Below are positions 27,019-36,047 of a DNA stretch of 64,000 bases, in pieces. The stretch is from Bacillus sp. RO2 (GTDB taxonomy: Bacteria > Bacillota > Bacilli > Bacillales > Bacillaceae_I). Location: NCBI RefSeq assembly GCF_012911845.1, contig NZ_JAAXCU010000045.1, forward strand, positions 1 to 64,000, written 5' to 3'. A program made the position numbers and the translations under genes. A model generated the notes under the pieces. That model ran no database searches, was not told the DNA's origin, and saw only the letters and a list, made by a program, of their open reading frames with translations. Numbering within the stretch: position 1 is the first letter of the stretch; every line of letters begins with the position of its first letter.

Positions 27019-28173
27019 ATGTCTCTCAAAAGAAAAATGTTCAGCATTGCGTTAGCTTCGCTGCTGATTTTCTCCATATGCATACCCATAAATGTATTTG
27101 CAGAACAAGTAGGGGTCAGTGCTCGAAATGCAGTCTTGATTGAACAGGAAAGCGGCAGGATCATTTACGAAAAGGATGCACATGAAAAGGAGAGAATTGC
27201 CAGTATCACCAAGGTCATGACAGCAATCCTGGCAATTGAATCCGGAAAACTGGATGAAATTGTGAAGGTCAGTGATAAAGCTGTTCGTGCAGAAGGCTCG
27301 TCCCTGTACTTGAAACCAGGAGAAAAAATTAAACTGGAACATCTCGTTTATGGGTTGATGCTCCGTTCTGGAAATGACTCTGCTGTTGCCATAGCCGAAC
27401 ATGTTGGAGGAAGTTTGGAAGGCTTTGTATTCATGATGAACGAAAAAGCAGCAGAGCTTGGTATGACCAACACAGAATTTGCTAATCCACATGGTTTGGA
27501 TGACCATGAGAACCATTACTCTACAGCATTCGACATGGCTCTATTGACTAGATATGCCATGGAAAATGATAAATTCAAAGAAGTCGCAGGCACTAAAGTG
27601 TACAGAGCACCTGCTGCCCCTGGTGAGTCATGGGACAGGAGTTGGACTAATAAACACCGGTTAGTGACAGGTATGTACGAATACGCAACAGGTGGTAAAA
27701 CGGGATATACAAAGCGGGCAAAGCGGACCCTTATTACGACCGCCACAAAAGATGGATTAGATGTTATTGCAGTGACATTGAATGGACCGGATGATTGGAA
27801 AGATCATATTTATATGTTTAACCGGGCTTTTACAGACTATAAATTGTATGATATTGCGGAAAAGGGAGAACTCGACAATGTGAAAGATGAATTCTATAAA
27901 GGGAAGGTCTCCCTCTCCCGTGATGTGAAATATCCTATGACGAAAAAGGAAAGAGAAAATGTAAGAATTAAGGTTACTTTAGAAAAACCAAAAAAAGAGT
28001 GGAAAGATGAGAAAAATGTACCGGAAGTGGTAGGGGAGTATACAATAATTATCCATGATGAGGCTGTTGTGGAAACACCGATTTACTTCGAACAAAAACA
28101 AGAAAAGGAAGGCGGTTTCTGGAGCATCTTCAAGAATATCTTTTTCAGTATGGCAGGAAAGACCCCATGGTAA
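27019..28173 (+). CDS. dacB: Mother-cell D-alanyl-D-alanine carboxypeptidase DacB (PBP5*)
   Basis: DacB acts on cortex peptidoglycan from the mother-cell side, lowering cross-linking. The 384-residue protein has a signal peptide (1-28, VFA-E), motifs S62-I-T-K65, S117-G-N119 and K227-T-G229, a PBP5 C-terminal domain and an aromatic C-terminal anchor (FWSIFKNIFFSMAG). It overlaps spmA by 7 bp, as expected for the dacB-spmA-spmB operon that controls spore dehydration. Confidence 0.95.
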   Translation: MSLKRKMFSIALASLLIFSICIPINVFAEQVGVSARNAVLIEQESGRIIYEKDAHEKERIASITKVMTAILAIESGKLDEIVKVSDKAVRAEGSSLYLKPGEKIKLEHLVYGLMLRSGNDSAVAIAEHVGGSLEGFVFMMNEKAAELGMTNTEFANPHGLDDHENHYSTAFDMALLTRYAMENDKFKEVAGTKVYRAPAAPGESWDRSWTNKHRLVTGMYEYATGGKTGYTKRAKRTLITTATKDGLDVIAVTLNGPDDWKDHIYMFNRAFTDYKLYDIAEKGELDNVKDEFYKGKVSLSRDVKYPMTKKERENVRIKVTLEKPKKEWKDEKNVPEVVGEYTIIIHDEAVVETPIYFEQKQEKEGGFWSIFKNIFFSMAGKTPW

Positions 28174-28757
28174 ATATTATTTGGGTGGCCATGACCATTA
28201 TCGGAATCTTGTTTGCGATGATTAATGGAACGATGGATAAAGTGAACGAAGCAATATTTACAGGTGCAAAGGAAGCGGTAACGATTTGCATCGGTTTTAT
28301 CAGTATCCTAGTTTTCTGGCTGGGACTAATGAGGATTGCTCAGGAAGCGGGACTTCTTGAAAAATTAGCATCTCTCTTTAAACCAGTGGTTCGAAGGATT
28401 TTTCCGGAGGTACCACCAGATCATCCTGCAATGGGCTATATGCTTTCTAATATGATTGCTAATATGTTCGGCCTTGGTAATGCTGCTACTCCAATGGGTA
28501 TAAAAGCGATGGAACAACTTAGGGAGCTGAACGGTGGGAAAATAGAAGCAAGCCGTTCTATGATTACATTTTTAGCTATAAATACATCAAGTCTTACCTT
28601 GATTCCTACCACGGTCATTGCCATCAGAATGAACTATGGATCTGCTTCTCCTACAGAAATAGTCGGCCCTACCCTGGTTGCGACACTTTGCTCCACTATC
28701 GCAGCCATTACCATCGACCGATTATTCTATTACCGGCGAATGGCGAAAAGGAGGTAG
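28167..28757 (+). CDS. spmA: Spore maturation protein A (SpmA)
   Basis: This is a 196-residue nucleoside-recognition/Gate-domain membrane protein needed for normal spore core dehydration. It has about five hydrophobic helices, with the Gate-type motif MGYMLSNMIANMFGLGNAATPMG (about 91-113) and FLAINTSSLTLIPTT. It partners with SpmB, which follows 3 bp later with AAAAGGAGG before it. Confidence 0.94.
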   Translation: MVNIIWVAMTIIGILFAMINGTMDKVNEAIFTGAKEAVTICIGFISILVFWLGLMRIAQEAGLLEKLASLFKPVVRRIFPEVPPDHPAMGYMLSNMIANMFGLGNAATPMGIKAMEQLRELNGGKIEASRSMITFLAINTSSLTLIPTTVIAIRMNYGSASPTEIVGPTLVATLCSTIAAITIDRLFYYRRMAKRR

Positions 28758-28760
28758 ACC

Positions 28761-29294
28761 ATGCAACTCATTTCGCTCATATCCTTATGGATGATACCTC
28801 TAATTATTGGGTTCATTCTCTTGTATGCTACGTTTAAAAAAGTTCCTACTTACGAAACCTTTGTTGAAGGAGGAAAAGAAGGAATCAAGATAGCGATATC
28901 TATCGTTCCATTCTTAGTTGGGATGTTGGTTGCCATCTCCATCTTCAGGGCTTCCGGTGCATTGGATTTTCTCGTAGAATTTGTCAGACCGGCCATGCAG
29001 GCAATTGGCGTTCCTGCTGAAATAGTTCCACTTTCCATCATCCGACCTATATCAGGTACAGCAGCCCTTGGTATGACGACAGATATGATAGCAACCTACG
29101 GACCAGATTCATTTATGGGCAGGTTAGCTTCGGTACTCCAAGGGAGTACCGATACTACGTTGTATGTCATTACGGTTTATTTTGGGGCAGTTGGTATTAA
29201 GAAGATGGGGGATGCTTTGAAAGTAGGTTTGCTGGCGGATGTAGTCGGTATAATTGTATCTATCTTAGTCGTTACCATTTTCTTTGCAATGTAA
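28761..29294 (+). CDS. spmB: Spore maturation protein B (SpmB)
   Basis: This is a 177-residue membrane protein with the Gate-domain fold and conserved SIIRPISGTAALGMTTDM and LQGSTDTTLYVITVYFGAVG. It acts with SpmA. It is the last gene of dacB-spmA-spmB and is followed by a terminator. Confidence 0.94.
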   Translation: MQLISLISLWMIPLIIGFILLYATFKKVPTYETFVEGGKEGIKIAISIVPFLVGMLVAISIFRASGALDFLVEFVRPAMQAIGVPAEIVPLSIIRPISGTAALGMTTDMIATYGPDSFMGRLASVLQGSTDTTLYVITVYFGAVGIKKMGDALKVGLLADVVGIIVSILVVTIFFAM

Positions 29295-29301
29295 TTATTT
29301 T

Positions 29302-29332
29302 GCGCCGAGGCAAATCTCGGCGTTTTTATTTT
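29302..29332 (+). terminator. Terminator of dacB-spmA-spmB
   Basis: CGCCGAG (29303-29309) and CTCGGCG (29316-29322) form a perfect stem, followed by TTTTTATTTTTTTT. Confidence 0.9.
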
Positions 29333-29410
29333 TTTTGTTCTGTGAAATAATAGTGTTGATTTTCTCAAAAGATAAGGGACCCAATTTGGGACCTTAATAT
29401 AGGTAATAAA

Positions 29411-29902
29411 TTAGCCTTGTCTTAAAATCTTATGAAACATTTTTGGCTTGTGCTTTTCAAAAGCATTTATTAATTCTTTTCCAAATATAGTTATACTTCT
29501 TTCCCAAGGGTTTCCTAAATAGCCCCATTTAAAATCCTTCTGGATAAAGAAATAGTAATCACCATTCGGAAAGATTGGTATTGTCCATTCTCCGAATTCA
29601 TCCTTTTCGAATTCTAAGCGTGGATTTACCCAATAACATTCGTGTTGCCAATCGAGTGCCAGTATATATTCGTCCACTAATGTGGTCTCTATAAATGCAT
29701 CTAACGCATTTTCTTCAAGGTCATCATAAGCATCTAAATCTGCCGAACCCCCGAAATAATCGGAAATATTATATGTTATAAAAGGATACGGCACCTGAAA
29801 TGACGGGAAGTTAGACAAACTTGGTTCGAATTTAATATCTCTATATATCCTGTCCCAAATTTGGTCGTATTCTTGGTCAGAAAACGGAATCCAGTTCTTC
29901 AT
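29411..29902 (-). CDS. DUF2716 family protein
   Basis: This is a 163-residue soluble protein. The N-terminal WIPFSDQEYDQIWDRIYRD, central ALDWQHECYWVNPRLEFEKDEFGEWTIPIFPNGDYYFF and C-terminal WGYLGNPWERSITIFGKELI are DUF2716 hallmarks. Its role is unknown. The family is often scattered among Gram-positive accessory regions, and this copy stands in an accessory gap next to a transposase remnant, opposite in direction to its neighbours. AAGGTGG lies upstream of the ATG on the minus strand. Confidence 0.8.
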   Translation of the reverse strand: MKNWIPFSDQEYDQIWDRIYRDIKFEPSLSNFPSFQVPYPFITYNISDYFGGSADLDAYDDLEENALDAFIETTLVDEYILALDWQHECYWVNPRLEFEKDEFGEWTIPIFPNGDYYFFIQKDFKWGYLGNPWERSITIFGKELINAFEKHKPKMFHKILRQG

Positions 29903-29947
29903 TAAATAACCACCTTTCTTATTTGAGTAACTAAGCAGTTGACCATA

Positions 29948-30229
29948 TTATAACCTGAAACCAGATAGTCTGAGCGTGCGATTCGTAACATTTATTGTGA
30001 ACAAGCAACTATCAATAATCATTTTGCTTACCATTGTAGAATCGTTACGGAATCTGATTAGGTCCAGGAACTGAAACCAGCCCAAATAAGGGTCGAGGTA
30101 TTTAGTTTCCACACCATTAAAACGGTCCATCCAACCTTTCAGACGGCTATGATAATTATTTACATTTTGGATATGAAAAAGTCCCCTAACACGTTCCTTT
30201 CCATCCGATTTGAAAGGATAATGCTCTAA
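29948..30229 (-). pseudogene. Remnant of an IS1595-type transposase (C-terminal part)
   Basis: Read on the minus strand from 30229, the frame encodes segments such as [16 protein letters not shown], then [20 protein letters not shown]. These match the C-terminal end of IS1595-family DDE transposases (typical HxQNVN-YHSRLK and FNGVATKYL). A TGA at 30230-30232 closes the frame upstream, and no catalytic DDE core or terminal inverted repeats are present. It is a decayed fragment; family assignment is from motif memory. Confidence 0.65.
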
Positions 30230-30261
30230 TCAGTCTTTGATTTTAGATGTTGTTAAGACAC

Positions 30262-30450
30262 CGCTGTTGATTTCCGCAAATGGCTTCGCTTTCCTAGGGC
30301 GCTGCTGAAGTCTCCTCGGCTACGACTGCGGGGTCTCCACCTAGCGCTATCTCCCTCAGGACAAGGAAGGCTTCGGTAGCAAAACATCGCACGAAGAAAA
30401 TGCGTAGCATTTTCTAGGAGTCTTCGCCTTTTGCTCTAATCAACAGCTAG
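30262..30450 (-). repeat. Dispersed intergenic repeat, copy D, with nested hairpin module
   Basis: This reverse-strand copy runs from CCGCTGTTGATTTCCGCAAA to GGAGTCTTCGCCTTTTGCTC. Inside it, between the CTCCCTCAGGA and GGAGTCTTC landmarks, is an extra block (about 30361-30415) with GAAAATGCGTAGCATTTTC, a hairpin that recurs in two other copies. Confidence 0.8.
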
Positions 30451-30473
30451 GAATTATTAGAAACTTAACGTTA

Positions 30474-30565
30474 TCGATTTTCCGTGGCTTCCTCCTTTTC
30501 GGGTTATTAGCCTGTCTCTTCCTCCCGCTGGCATCTGCGCGCCTTCCACTCCAATCAACAAGGAA
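30474..30565 (-). repeat. Dispersed intergenic repeat, diverged fragment (copy E)
   Basis: CTTCCTCCTTTTCGGG, CCTGTCTCTTCCTCCCGC and CGCCTTCCACTCCAATCAAC resemble the right half of the copy at 52393 on the same strand. The left part is missing. Confidence 0.55.
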
Positions 30566-30654
30566 ACAACATTTATTGAAGGCTATATGAAAAGCAATAA
30601 TTGTGATAATTAAATAAGCATCAACGTATAGTTTATGTAATTTTCAGATGTCTT

Positions 30655-30776
30655 GGAGAAAATGGTGAAGACTCCAGCGGGGGAGTAACGGTAGATTGAG
30701 ACCCCGCAGCGCAGCGAGGAGGCTCAAGCACCGTCCCGCGGAAAGCAAAGCCATTTGCGGAAAGGAACAGCGGCGC
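30655..30776 (+). repeat. Dispersed intergenic repeat, copy F
   Basis: This forward copy runs from GGTGAAGACTCCAGCGGGGG through GAGACCCCGCAGCGCAGCGA to GCGGAAAGGAACAGCGG. The stretch 30566-30654 before it and 30777-30860 after it show no recognisable element. Confidence 0.75.
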
Positions 30777-30867
30777 ATAACCAGCAACTAAAAGAGGAAC
30801 GGTGCTTTGTCTTGGTTTTTCCCTAACTTATTGGGCCAAATACAGTTATCTATTATTTCCTCTTTCT

Positions 30868-30906
30868 TTTTGCAAACAACAACAGGTATAATTAGAGTTT
30901 GCAAAC
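30868..30906. promoter_or_regulatory. Paired GCAAAC palindromes flanking a TATAAT box before rluB
   Basis: TTTTGCAAAC (30868-30877) and the perfect palindrome GTTTGCAAAC (30897-30906) are 29 bp apart and bracket TATAAT (30887-30892). This is the layout of paired operators around a -10 element. The -35 is poor. The regulator is unknown. Confidence 0.45.
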
Positions 30907-30982
30907 ATTGGGAATCATAGAAGTAGAGAAATCTTGGCTTTTATTGTGAAAGTCAGGTAAGATGTTGAATGAGGTGAAAGAT

Positions 30983-31711
30983 ATGGAACGGTTACAAAAA
31001 GTAATTGCACACGCAGGAATTGCGTCCAGAAGAAAAGCAGAAGAATTGATAAAAGAAGGCAAAGTAAAAGTTAATGATAAAGTGGTAAAAGAACTAGGCG
31101 TAAAAGTTACCCCAAATGACAAAATTGAAGTAGAAGGAATTCCAGTTGAACGCGAGGAACCAGTTTACTTCTTACTATATAAACCAAGAGGCGTTATCTC
31201 CAGTGTTAGTGACGACAAAGGTAGAAAAGTAGCGACTGATTTCTTTCCATACATTGAGGAGCGCATTTATCCTGTTGGTAGACTAGATTATGATACTTCC
31301 GGGTTGTTGCTAATGACCAATGACGGTGAGTTTGCCAATGCACTAATGCATCCCACTTCAGAAGTAGAAAAGGTCTATGTAGCAAAGCTAAAAGGAATTC
31401 CTACAAGAGAAGCTATTAAAAGTCTGGAAAAGGGTATCAAGCTAGAGGACGGCAAGACGGCACCAGCTCGAATTAAGTTGCTTTCCATGGAGAGAACGAA
31501 GAACACATCTATCTTTGAAATTAGCATTCATGAAGGCCGTAACAGACAGGTTCGTCGTATGTTTGAAGCGATCGGCCATCCGGTCATGAAACTGAAAAGG
31601 GAGCGTTATGGTTTCTTGAACTTGCATGGACTGTCTGCGGGCGAAGCAAGAGAGTTGACTCCGCATGAAGTGAAGCAGCTTCGTGTGATGGCGACAAAAC
31701 CGAAAAAATAG
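30983..31711 (+). CDS. rluB: 23S rRNA pseudouridine synthase RluB
   Basis: RluB makes a pseudouridine in the 23S rRNA peptidyl-transferase region. The 242-residue protein has an S4 RNA-binding domain (1-60) and an RsuA/RluB catalytic domain, with the active aspartate in GRLDYDTSGLLLMTNDG (about 105-121) and the HEGRNRQVRRMFEAIG motif. ATG 30983 is 6 bp after GAGGTG and gives the conserved MERLQKVIAHAG start; an ATG at 30962 lies upstream of that site. Confidence 0.95.
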   Translation: MERLQKVIAHAGIASRRKAEELIKEGKVKVNDKVVKELGVKVTPNDKIEVEGIPVEREEPVYFLLYKPRGVISSVSDDKGRKVATDFFPYIEERIYPVGRLDYDTSGLLLMTNDGEFANALMHPTSEVEKVYVAKLKGIPTREAIKSLEKGIKLEDGKTAPARIKLLSMERTKNTSIFEISIHEGRNRQVRRMFEAIGHPVMKLKRERYGFLNLHGLSAGEARELTPHEVKQLRVMATKPKK

Positions 31712-31716
31712 TAGTG

Positions 31717-31754
31717 AAAGCGGAGGAAGCTTATAGGGCAGCTTCCGCTTTTGT
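31717..31754 (+). terminator. Terminator of rluB
   Basis: AAAGCGGAGGAAGC and GCTTCCGCTTTT pair with one bulge around a 10-base loop, followed by TTTTGTTTG. Confidence 0.85.
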
Positions 31755-31887
31755 TTGTTGCTGGCACCAGGTGTAAGGGAACCTATGTTTTTCAGTCACA
31801 AAACCTTCATATTCTATTATCTATGCAAAAAGTAGTAAATGTTATAATAACAAGGATGAAATGTCTCAGTTTTAGGAGAGTATGTAT

Positions 31888-32415
31888 ATGAATAAAAAGA
31901 AACGTTTGCTGATGCGGACAAGCATACTATTGATTCTTTTAGTAGCAATCGGATATACCATGTATACAAACTTCTTCCAATCCAAAGAAATAGTGGATGT
32001 GGGAGATGAGGCACCAAATTTTGTACTTACCGATCTTGAAGGTAATGAAGTGATGCTTTCAGATTACCGTGGAAAAGGTGTGTTCCTTAATTTCTGGGGA
32101 ACATGGTGTAAGCCGTGTGAAAGAGAAATGCCTTATATGGAAAATCAATATCAAGCATTTAAAGACCAAGGCGTAGAAGTACTTGCTGTAAATATCAGAG
32201 AAACGAACCTGGCAGTCGAGAAGTTCAGAGATCGTCATGGGCTAACTTTTCCTATCCCGATGGATAAGCGTGACCAAGTAAGACAGGCCTACGGAATTTT
32301 ACCATTACCGACGACTATTCTTCTGGATGAGAACGGCAAGATCGTAAAAAAACACTCAGGTGATTTAACAGAGGAAGAAGTTAAAGAATTCATGGAAATG
32401 ATTAAACCGGAATAA
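31888..32415 (+). CDS. resA: Thiol-disulfide oxidoreductase ResA
   Basis: ResA is a membrane-anchored thioredoxin-like protein that reduces apocytochrome c heme-binding cysteines outside the membrane. The 175-residue protein has an N-terminal membrane anchor (about 9-29), the redox motif WCKPC in NFWGTWCKPCEREMPYM and the cis-proline LPLPTTILLD. ATG 31888 is 9 bp after AGGAG; the ATG at 31882 is too close. It is the first gene of resABC. Confidence 0.95.
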   Translation: MNKKKRLLMRTSILLILLVAIGYTMYTNFFQSKEIVDVGDEAPNFVLTDLEGNEVMLSDYRGKGVFLNFWGTWCKPCEREMPYMENQYQAFKDQGVEVLAVNIRETNLAVEKFRDRHGLTFPIPMDKRDQVRQAYGILPLPTTILLDENGKIVKKHSGDLTEEEVKEFMEMIKPE

Positions 32416-32430
32416 TAGGGAGTTTTACGA

Positions 32431-34092
32431 ATGAATGAAATAAAATGTGAATGTGGACACATAAATCCAGAGGGTACTATACTTTGTGAAGCGTGCGGAA
32501 AACCGACGGAAAATGATCAAAGTAAGGAAAAACTATTGGATATGCGCTATGAGGGTAGTGCTAGACGTTCACAGACCTATAACAAAACAATTATAGATAA
32601 AGTATGGAATTTCTTTTCATCTGTAAAAGTTGGTATCTGGATCATCTTTATCATTCTAGTTGCCTCTTCCATCGGAACCATTTTTCCACAAAAAGATTAT
32701 ATCAATCAGGCAATTCCAGCTGAAATTTACTATGAGCAGGAATACGGGTTTGCAGGAAAGTTGTATTATACGTTAGGTTTTCATGATCTATACGGGTCAT
32801 GGTGGTATATGCTATTGATTGCAGGTTTAGGAATTTCCTTAGTTATTGCTAGTTTAGACCGATTTATCCCTTTACATAAATCGCTGAAAACACAAAAGGT
32901 GACAAGACATGAGAGCTTTATGAAACGCCAGCGTGTATATGGGATAACTGTTGTAGATAAAGATCCAAGTGAGGATATTGAAAAAGCTAAGCAAGGCCTA
33001 CTTAAGCGTAAGTTTAACGTAAGAGAAGAAGATGGAAACATTTTAGCAGAGAAAAATCGATTTTCCAGATGGGGTCCATATGTGAACCATATAGGGATCA
33101 TCATCTTCCTTATTGGTGCTATGCTTCGGTTTTTCCCAGGTATGTATGTAGACGAAACGGTTTGGGTGCGTGAAGGGGAGACAGAGCTTATCCCTGGAAC
33201 CGGTGGTCAATATTATTTGAAAAATGAAGGCTTTATTTTTGAAACGTATAATAGTGAATCATCTGACGAAATATTTAATTCCGCTATCTCTAGAGCGGGT
33301 GAAGATGCCATTGCGAGTAACTTCCAAACTAACGCCGTATTATATGAGCGCAAAGGAGAATATATTGTCGGGGCTGAACCCGAACTTGAAAAAGTAAAAG
33401 AGCATGCCGTTCAAGTAAATCAACCTTTGAAACATGATAACTATGCGCTCTATCAGGTAGACTATAAGTTAAACGAATTTAAGAGCATGTCATTCAACCT
33501 TGAAAACAAGGACACTGGTGAAAGTTTTGGTCCTATAAAAGTGGACTTGCTAAATCCGCAAGAAACATACGACCTTGGTGAAGGCGTGTCTGTGGAATTG
33601 GTAAACTACTTTCCAGATTTCACTTTAGAGGGTGGAGAACCAGCAACAAAAACTCGGGTACCAAATAATCCTGCATTTGTTTTCAGAATGATAACACCTG
33701 AGACACCTGAAGGGGAAATTGCACTTGTAGCAATACGACAAAACATTGAACCTAATGGTACAAACCAGAATAAGATGACATTCGCTGGAGTAGAAACCCG
33801 CAATGTATCCGGATTGACTGTTCGAAAAGACCTGACTTTATGGATACTAGGCACAGGTGGAGCCATCTTCATGATTGGTGTCATTCAAGGAATGTATTGG
33901 AATCACCGTCGTGTTTGGATTAGAAGGAACGGAAATGAAATTATGTTAGCAGGTCATACCAACAAGAACTGGTTTGGGTTAAAAAATGAAATTAATAAAG
34001 CGTTAGAAAATACTTCTATTACTATTCCTGTCGATCAAGTTGAAGCAGAAAAAGCGCAGGAACAGAAGATAGAAAAGAATGAGGAGGCATAA
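32431..34092 (+). CDS. resB: Cytochrome c biogenesis protein ResB
   Basis: ResB is a membrane subunit of the system II heme delivery/ligation complex with ResC. Its 553 residues include an N-terminal zinc ribbon (C6, C8, C19, C22), four membrane helices (about 68-87, 125-147, 212-230 and one near 470) and a large extracytoplasmic domain between the last two. Its charged C-terminal tail is cytoplasmic. It lies in the operon between resA and resC. Confidence 0.94.
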   Translation: MNEIKCECGHINPEGTILCEACGKPTENDQSKEKLLDMRYEGSARRSQTYNKTIIDKVWNFFSSVKVGIWIIFIILVASSIGTIFPQKDYINQAIPAEIYYEQEYGFAGKLYYTLGFHDLYGSWWYMLLIAGLGISLVIASLDRFIPLHKSLKTQKVTRHESFMKRQRVYGITVVDKDPSEDIEKAKQGLLKRKFNVREEDGNILAEKNRFSRWGPYVNHIGIIIFLIGAMLRFFPGMYVDETVWVREGETELIPGTGGQYYLKNEGFIFETYNSESSDEIFNSAISRAGEDAIASNFQTNAVLYERKGEYIVGAEPELEKVKEHAVQVNQPLKHDNYALYQVDYKLNEFKSMSFNLENKDTGESFGPIKVDLLNPQETYDLGEGVSVELVNYFPDFTLEGGEPATKTRVPNNPAFVFRMITPETPEGEIALVAIRQNIEPNGTNQNKMTFAGVETRNVSGLTVRKDLTLWILGTGGAIFMIGVIQGMYWNHRRVWIRRNGNEIMLAGHTNKNWFGLKNEINKALENTSITIPVDQVEAEKAQEQKIEKNEEA

Positions 34093-34094
34093 TA

Positions 34095-35258
34095 ATGGCT
34101 CAGCTAAGTGGTAATTTGCTATATACTGCATTTATACTTTATCTGATTGGTACAGCCTTCTTCGGTGGGGCCATCCGTGGGAAAAAAGGGAATAAAGCCG
34201 CGAAAATAGGAATTTTTATTACAATCCTAGGTTTTACAGCTCAACTAGGCTATTTTATTACCCGTTGGATTGCTGGAGGACATGCACCTGTAAGTAATCT
34301 TTTCGAATTTACAACCTTCTTTGGCATGATGATGGTATTGGCTTTTATCGTCATTTATTTCATATATAAAACTAGTACACTTGGAGTTTTCACTCTGCCA
34401 ATAGCATTGCTATTGATTGCTTATGCAGCAATGTTTCCAAGCGATATCTCTCCATTGATACCAGCACTCCAAAGTCATTGGCTTGCCATTCACGTATCAA
34501 CGGTAGCACTAGGAATTGCAATTCTGTCTGTCAGTTTTGCAGCAGGTTTAATTTATTTAGTGAAAGTGGTAGATTATAGTAAAAAGGGACAAAAACCTTT
34601 CTGGGTTGAATTTACCCTATATGTGTTAATTTCTTTCCTAGGCTTTATACTTATCTCCATTGGGTTCGGCGCAGCGGATTACGAAGCGCAGTTTTCTTAT
34701 ATCAACAAAGATGGGAAACAAGAACAGGTAGCATATAACTTATATCCAATTGTAGGGCCTAATGAAGGGGAATTGCTGACGGAAAACAGAATGGATTCCC
34801 TTGTCAATCTTTCTCCTTGGATTAATACAGTAAAACTTAACACAGTAATATGGTCTCTTCTTGGAGGAGCATTACTGTACCTATTATTTAGAGTAGTCCT
34901 TAGAAAACCAATTGGAAAAGCATTAAAGCCTGCAGTAGCTAAGGTGAATCTTGATGTGGTAGATGAAATCGGGTATCGGGCAGTAACAATTGGTTTCCCA
35001 GTTTTCACACTCGGTGGACTTATTTTTGCCGCGATTTGGGCTCAAATAGCCTGGTCAAGATTCTGGGCTTGGGATCCTAAAGAAGTATGGGCGTTCATAA
35101 CATGGTTATTTTATGCAGGATACCTACATTTACGTCTCTCTAAAGGATGGGAAGGCGAAAAATCCGCATGGCTCACGCTTGTTGGTTTTGCGATTATCCT
35201 GTTCAACTTAATCGGCGTTAACTTAATCATTGCTGGTCTTCATTCCTATGCAATGTAA
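34095..35258 (+). CDS. resC: Cytochrome c biogenesis protein ResC
   Basis: This is a CcsA-type heme-handling membrane protein and ResB partner. The 387 residues form about eight helices. The tryptophan-rich heme-binding WWD-type motif is [18 protein letters not shown] (about residues 317-334), with conserved histidines flanking it ([28 protein letters not shown]). It starts 2 bp after resB and is followed by a terminator before resD. Confidence 0.95.
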   Translation: MAQLSGNLLYTAFILYLIGTAFFGGAIRGKKGNKAAKIGIFITILGFTAQLGYFITRWIAGGHAPVSNLFEFTTFFGMMMVLAFIVIYFIYKTSTLGVFTLPIALLLIAYAAMFPSDISPLIPALQSHWLAIHVSTVALGIAILSVSFAAGLIYLVKVVDYSKKGQKPFWVEFTLYVLISFLGFILISIGFGAADYEAQFSYINKDGKQEQVAYNLYPIVGPNEGELLTENRMDSLVNLSPWINTVKLNTVIWSLLGGALLYLLFRVVLRKPIGKALKPAVAKVNLDVVDEIGYRAVTIGFPVFTLGGLIFAAIWAQIAWSRFWAWDPKEVWAFITWLFYAGYLHLRLSKGWEGEKSAWLTLVGFAIILFNLIGVNLIIAGLHSYAM

Positions 35259-35270
35259 AACAAATAACCT

Positions 35271-35299
35271 GCCTTCACAATATTGTGAGGGCTTTTCTT
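35271..35299 (+). terminator. Terminator between resC and resD
   Basis: GCCTTCACAA (35271-35280) pairs with TTGTGAGGGC (35283-35292), followed by TTTTCTT. The short T tract would allow partial read-through to resDE. Confidence 0.7.
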
Positions 35300-35327
35300 A
35301 CAGATATCCAAAGGGGGTTTAAGGAAA

Positions 35328-36047
35328 ATGGAAAAAGAAGTGAGAATTCTTGTAGTGGACGATGAGGACCGTATTAGAAGATTGTTGAAAATGTACCTAG
35401 AAAGAGAAAATTACGTTATTGAAGAAGCTGATAATGGAAACACTGCGCTAGAGCTGGCACTTGAAAAAGAATACGATGTCATCCTGTTGGATGTGATGAT
35501 GCCTGGTATGGATGGTATGGAAGTGTGCAAAGAAATCAGGGAAAAAAAGGCCACCCCAATCATTATGCTTACAGCCAAAGGAGAAGAGACAAACAGAGTA
35601 CAAGGTTTTGAAATGGGAACAGACGACTATATTGTAAAACCCTTCAGCCCAAGGGAAGTAGTGCTTAGAGTGAAAGCGTTATTACGTCGTTCTTCTAGCA
35701 CCACCTTCTTGACTACGGAAACAACAACAAAGGATGTCATTGTCTTCCCTCATCTGACCATCGATAATGATGCACACAGAGTAACATCAGAAGGAAAAGA
35801 AATAAATCTTACTCCTAAAGAATATGAGCTACTATACTTCCTGGCAAAATCTCCGGACAAAGTTTTCGACCGCGAACAGCTGTTAAAAGAAGTATGGCAA
35901 TACGAATTTTTTGGAGATTTACGAACAGTCGACACGCATGTAAAACGTCTTCGCGAGAAGCTGAACAAAGTGTCTGAACCAGCCTCCAAAATGATTGTAA
36001 CAGTATGGGGCGTAGGCTATAAATTTGAGGTTGGCAATGAATCATGA
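35328..36047 (+). CDS. resD: Response regulator ResD
   Basis: ResD is an OmpR-family activator of respiration genes under oxygen limitation and with nitric oxide. The 239-residue protein has a receiver domain with acidic pocket (VVDDED) and phosphoacceptor D55 ([11 protein letters not shown]), and a C-terminal winged helix (about 135-235, [26 protein letters not shown]). It overlaps resE by 4 bp (ATGA). Confidence 0.96.
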   Translation: MEKEVRILVVDDEDRIRRLLKMYLERENYVIEEADNGNTALELALEKEYDVILLDVMMPGMDGMEVCKEIREKKATPIIMLTAKGEETNRVQGFEMGTDDYIVKPFSPREVVLRVKALLRRSSSTTFLTTETTTKDVIVFPHLTIDNDAHRVTSEGKEINLTPKEYELLYFLAKSPDKVFDREQLLKEVWQYEFFGDLRTVDTHVKRLREKLNKVSEPASKMIVTVWGVGYKFEVGNES

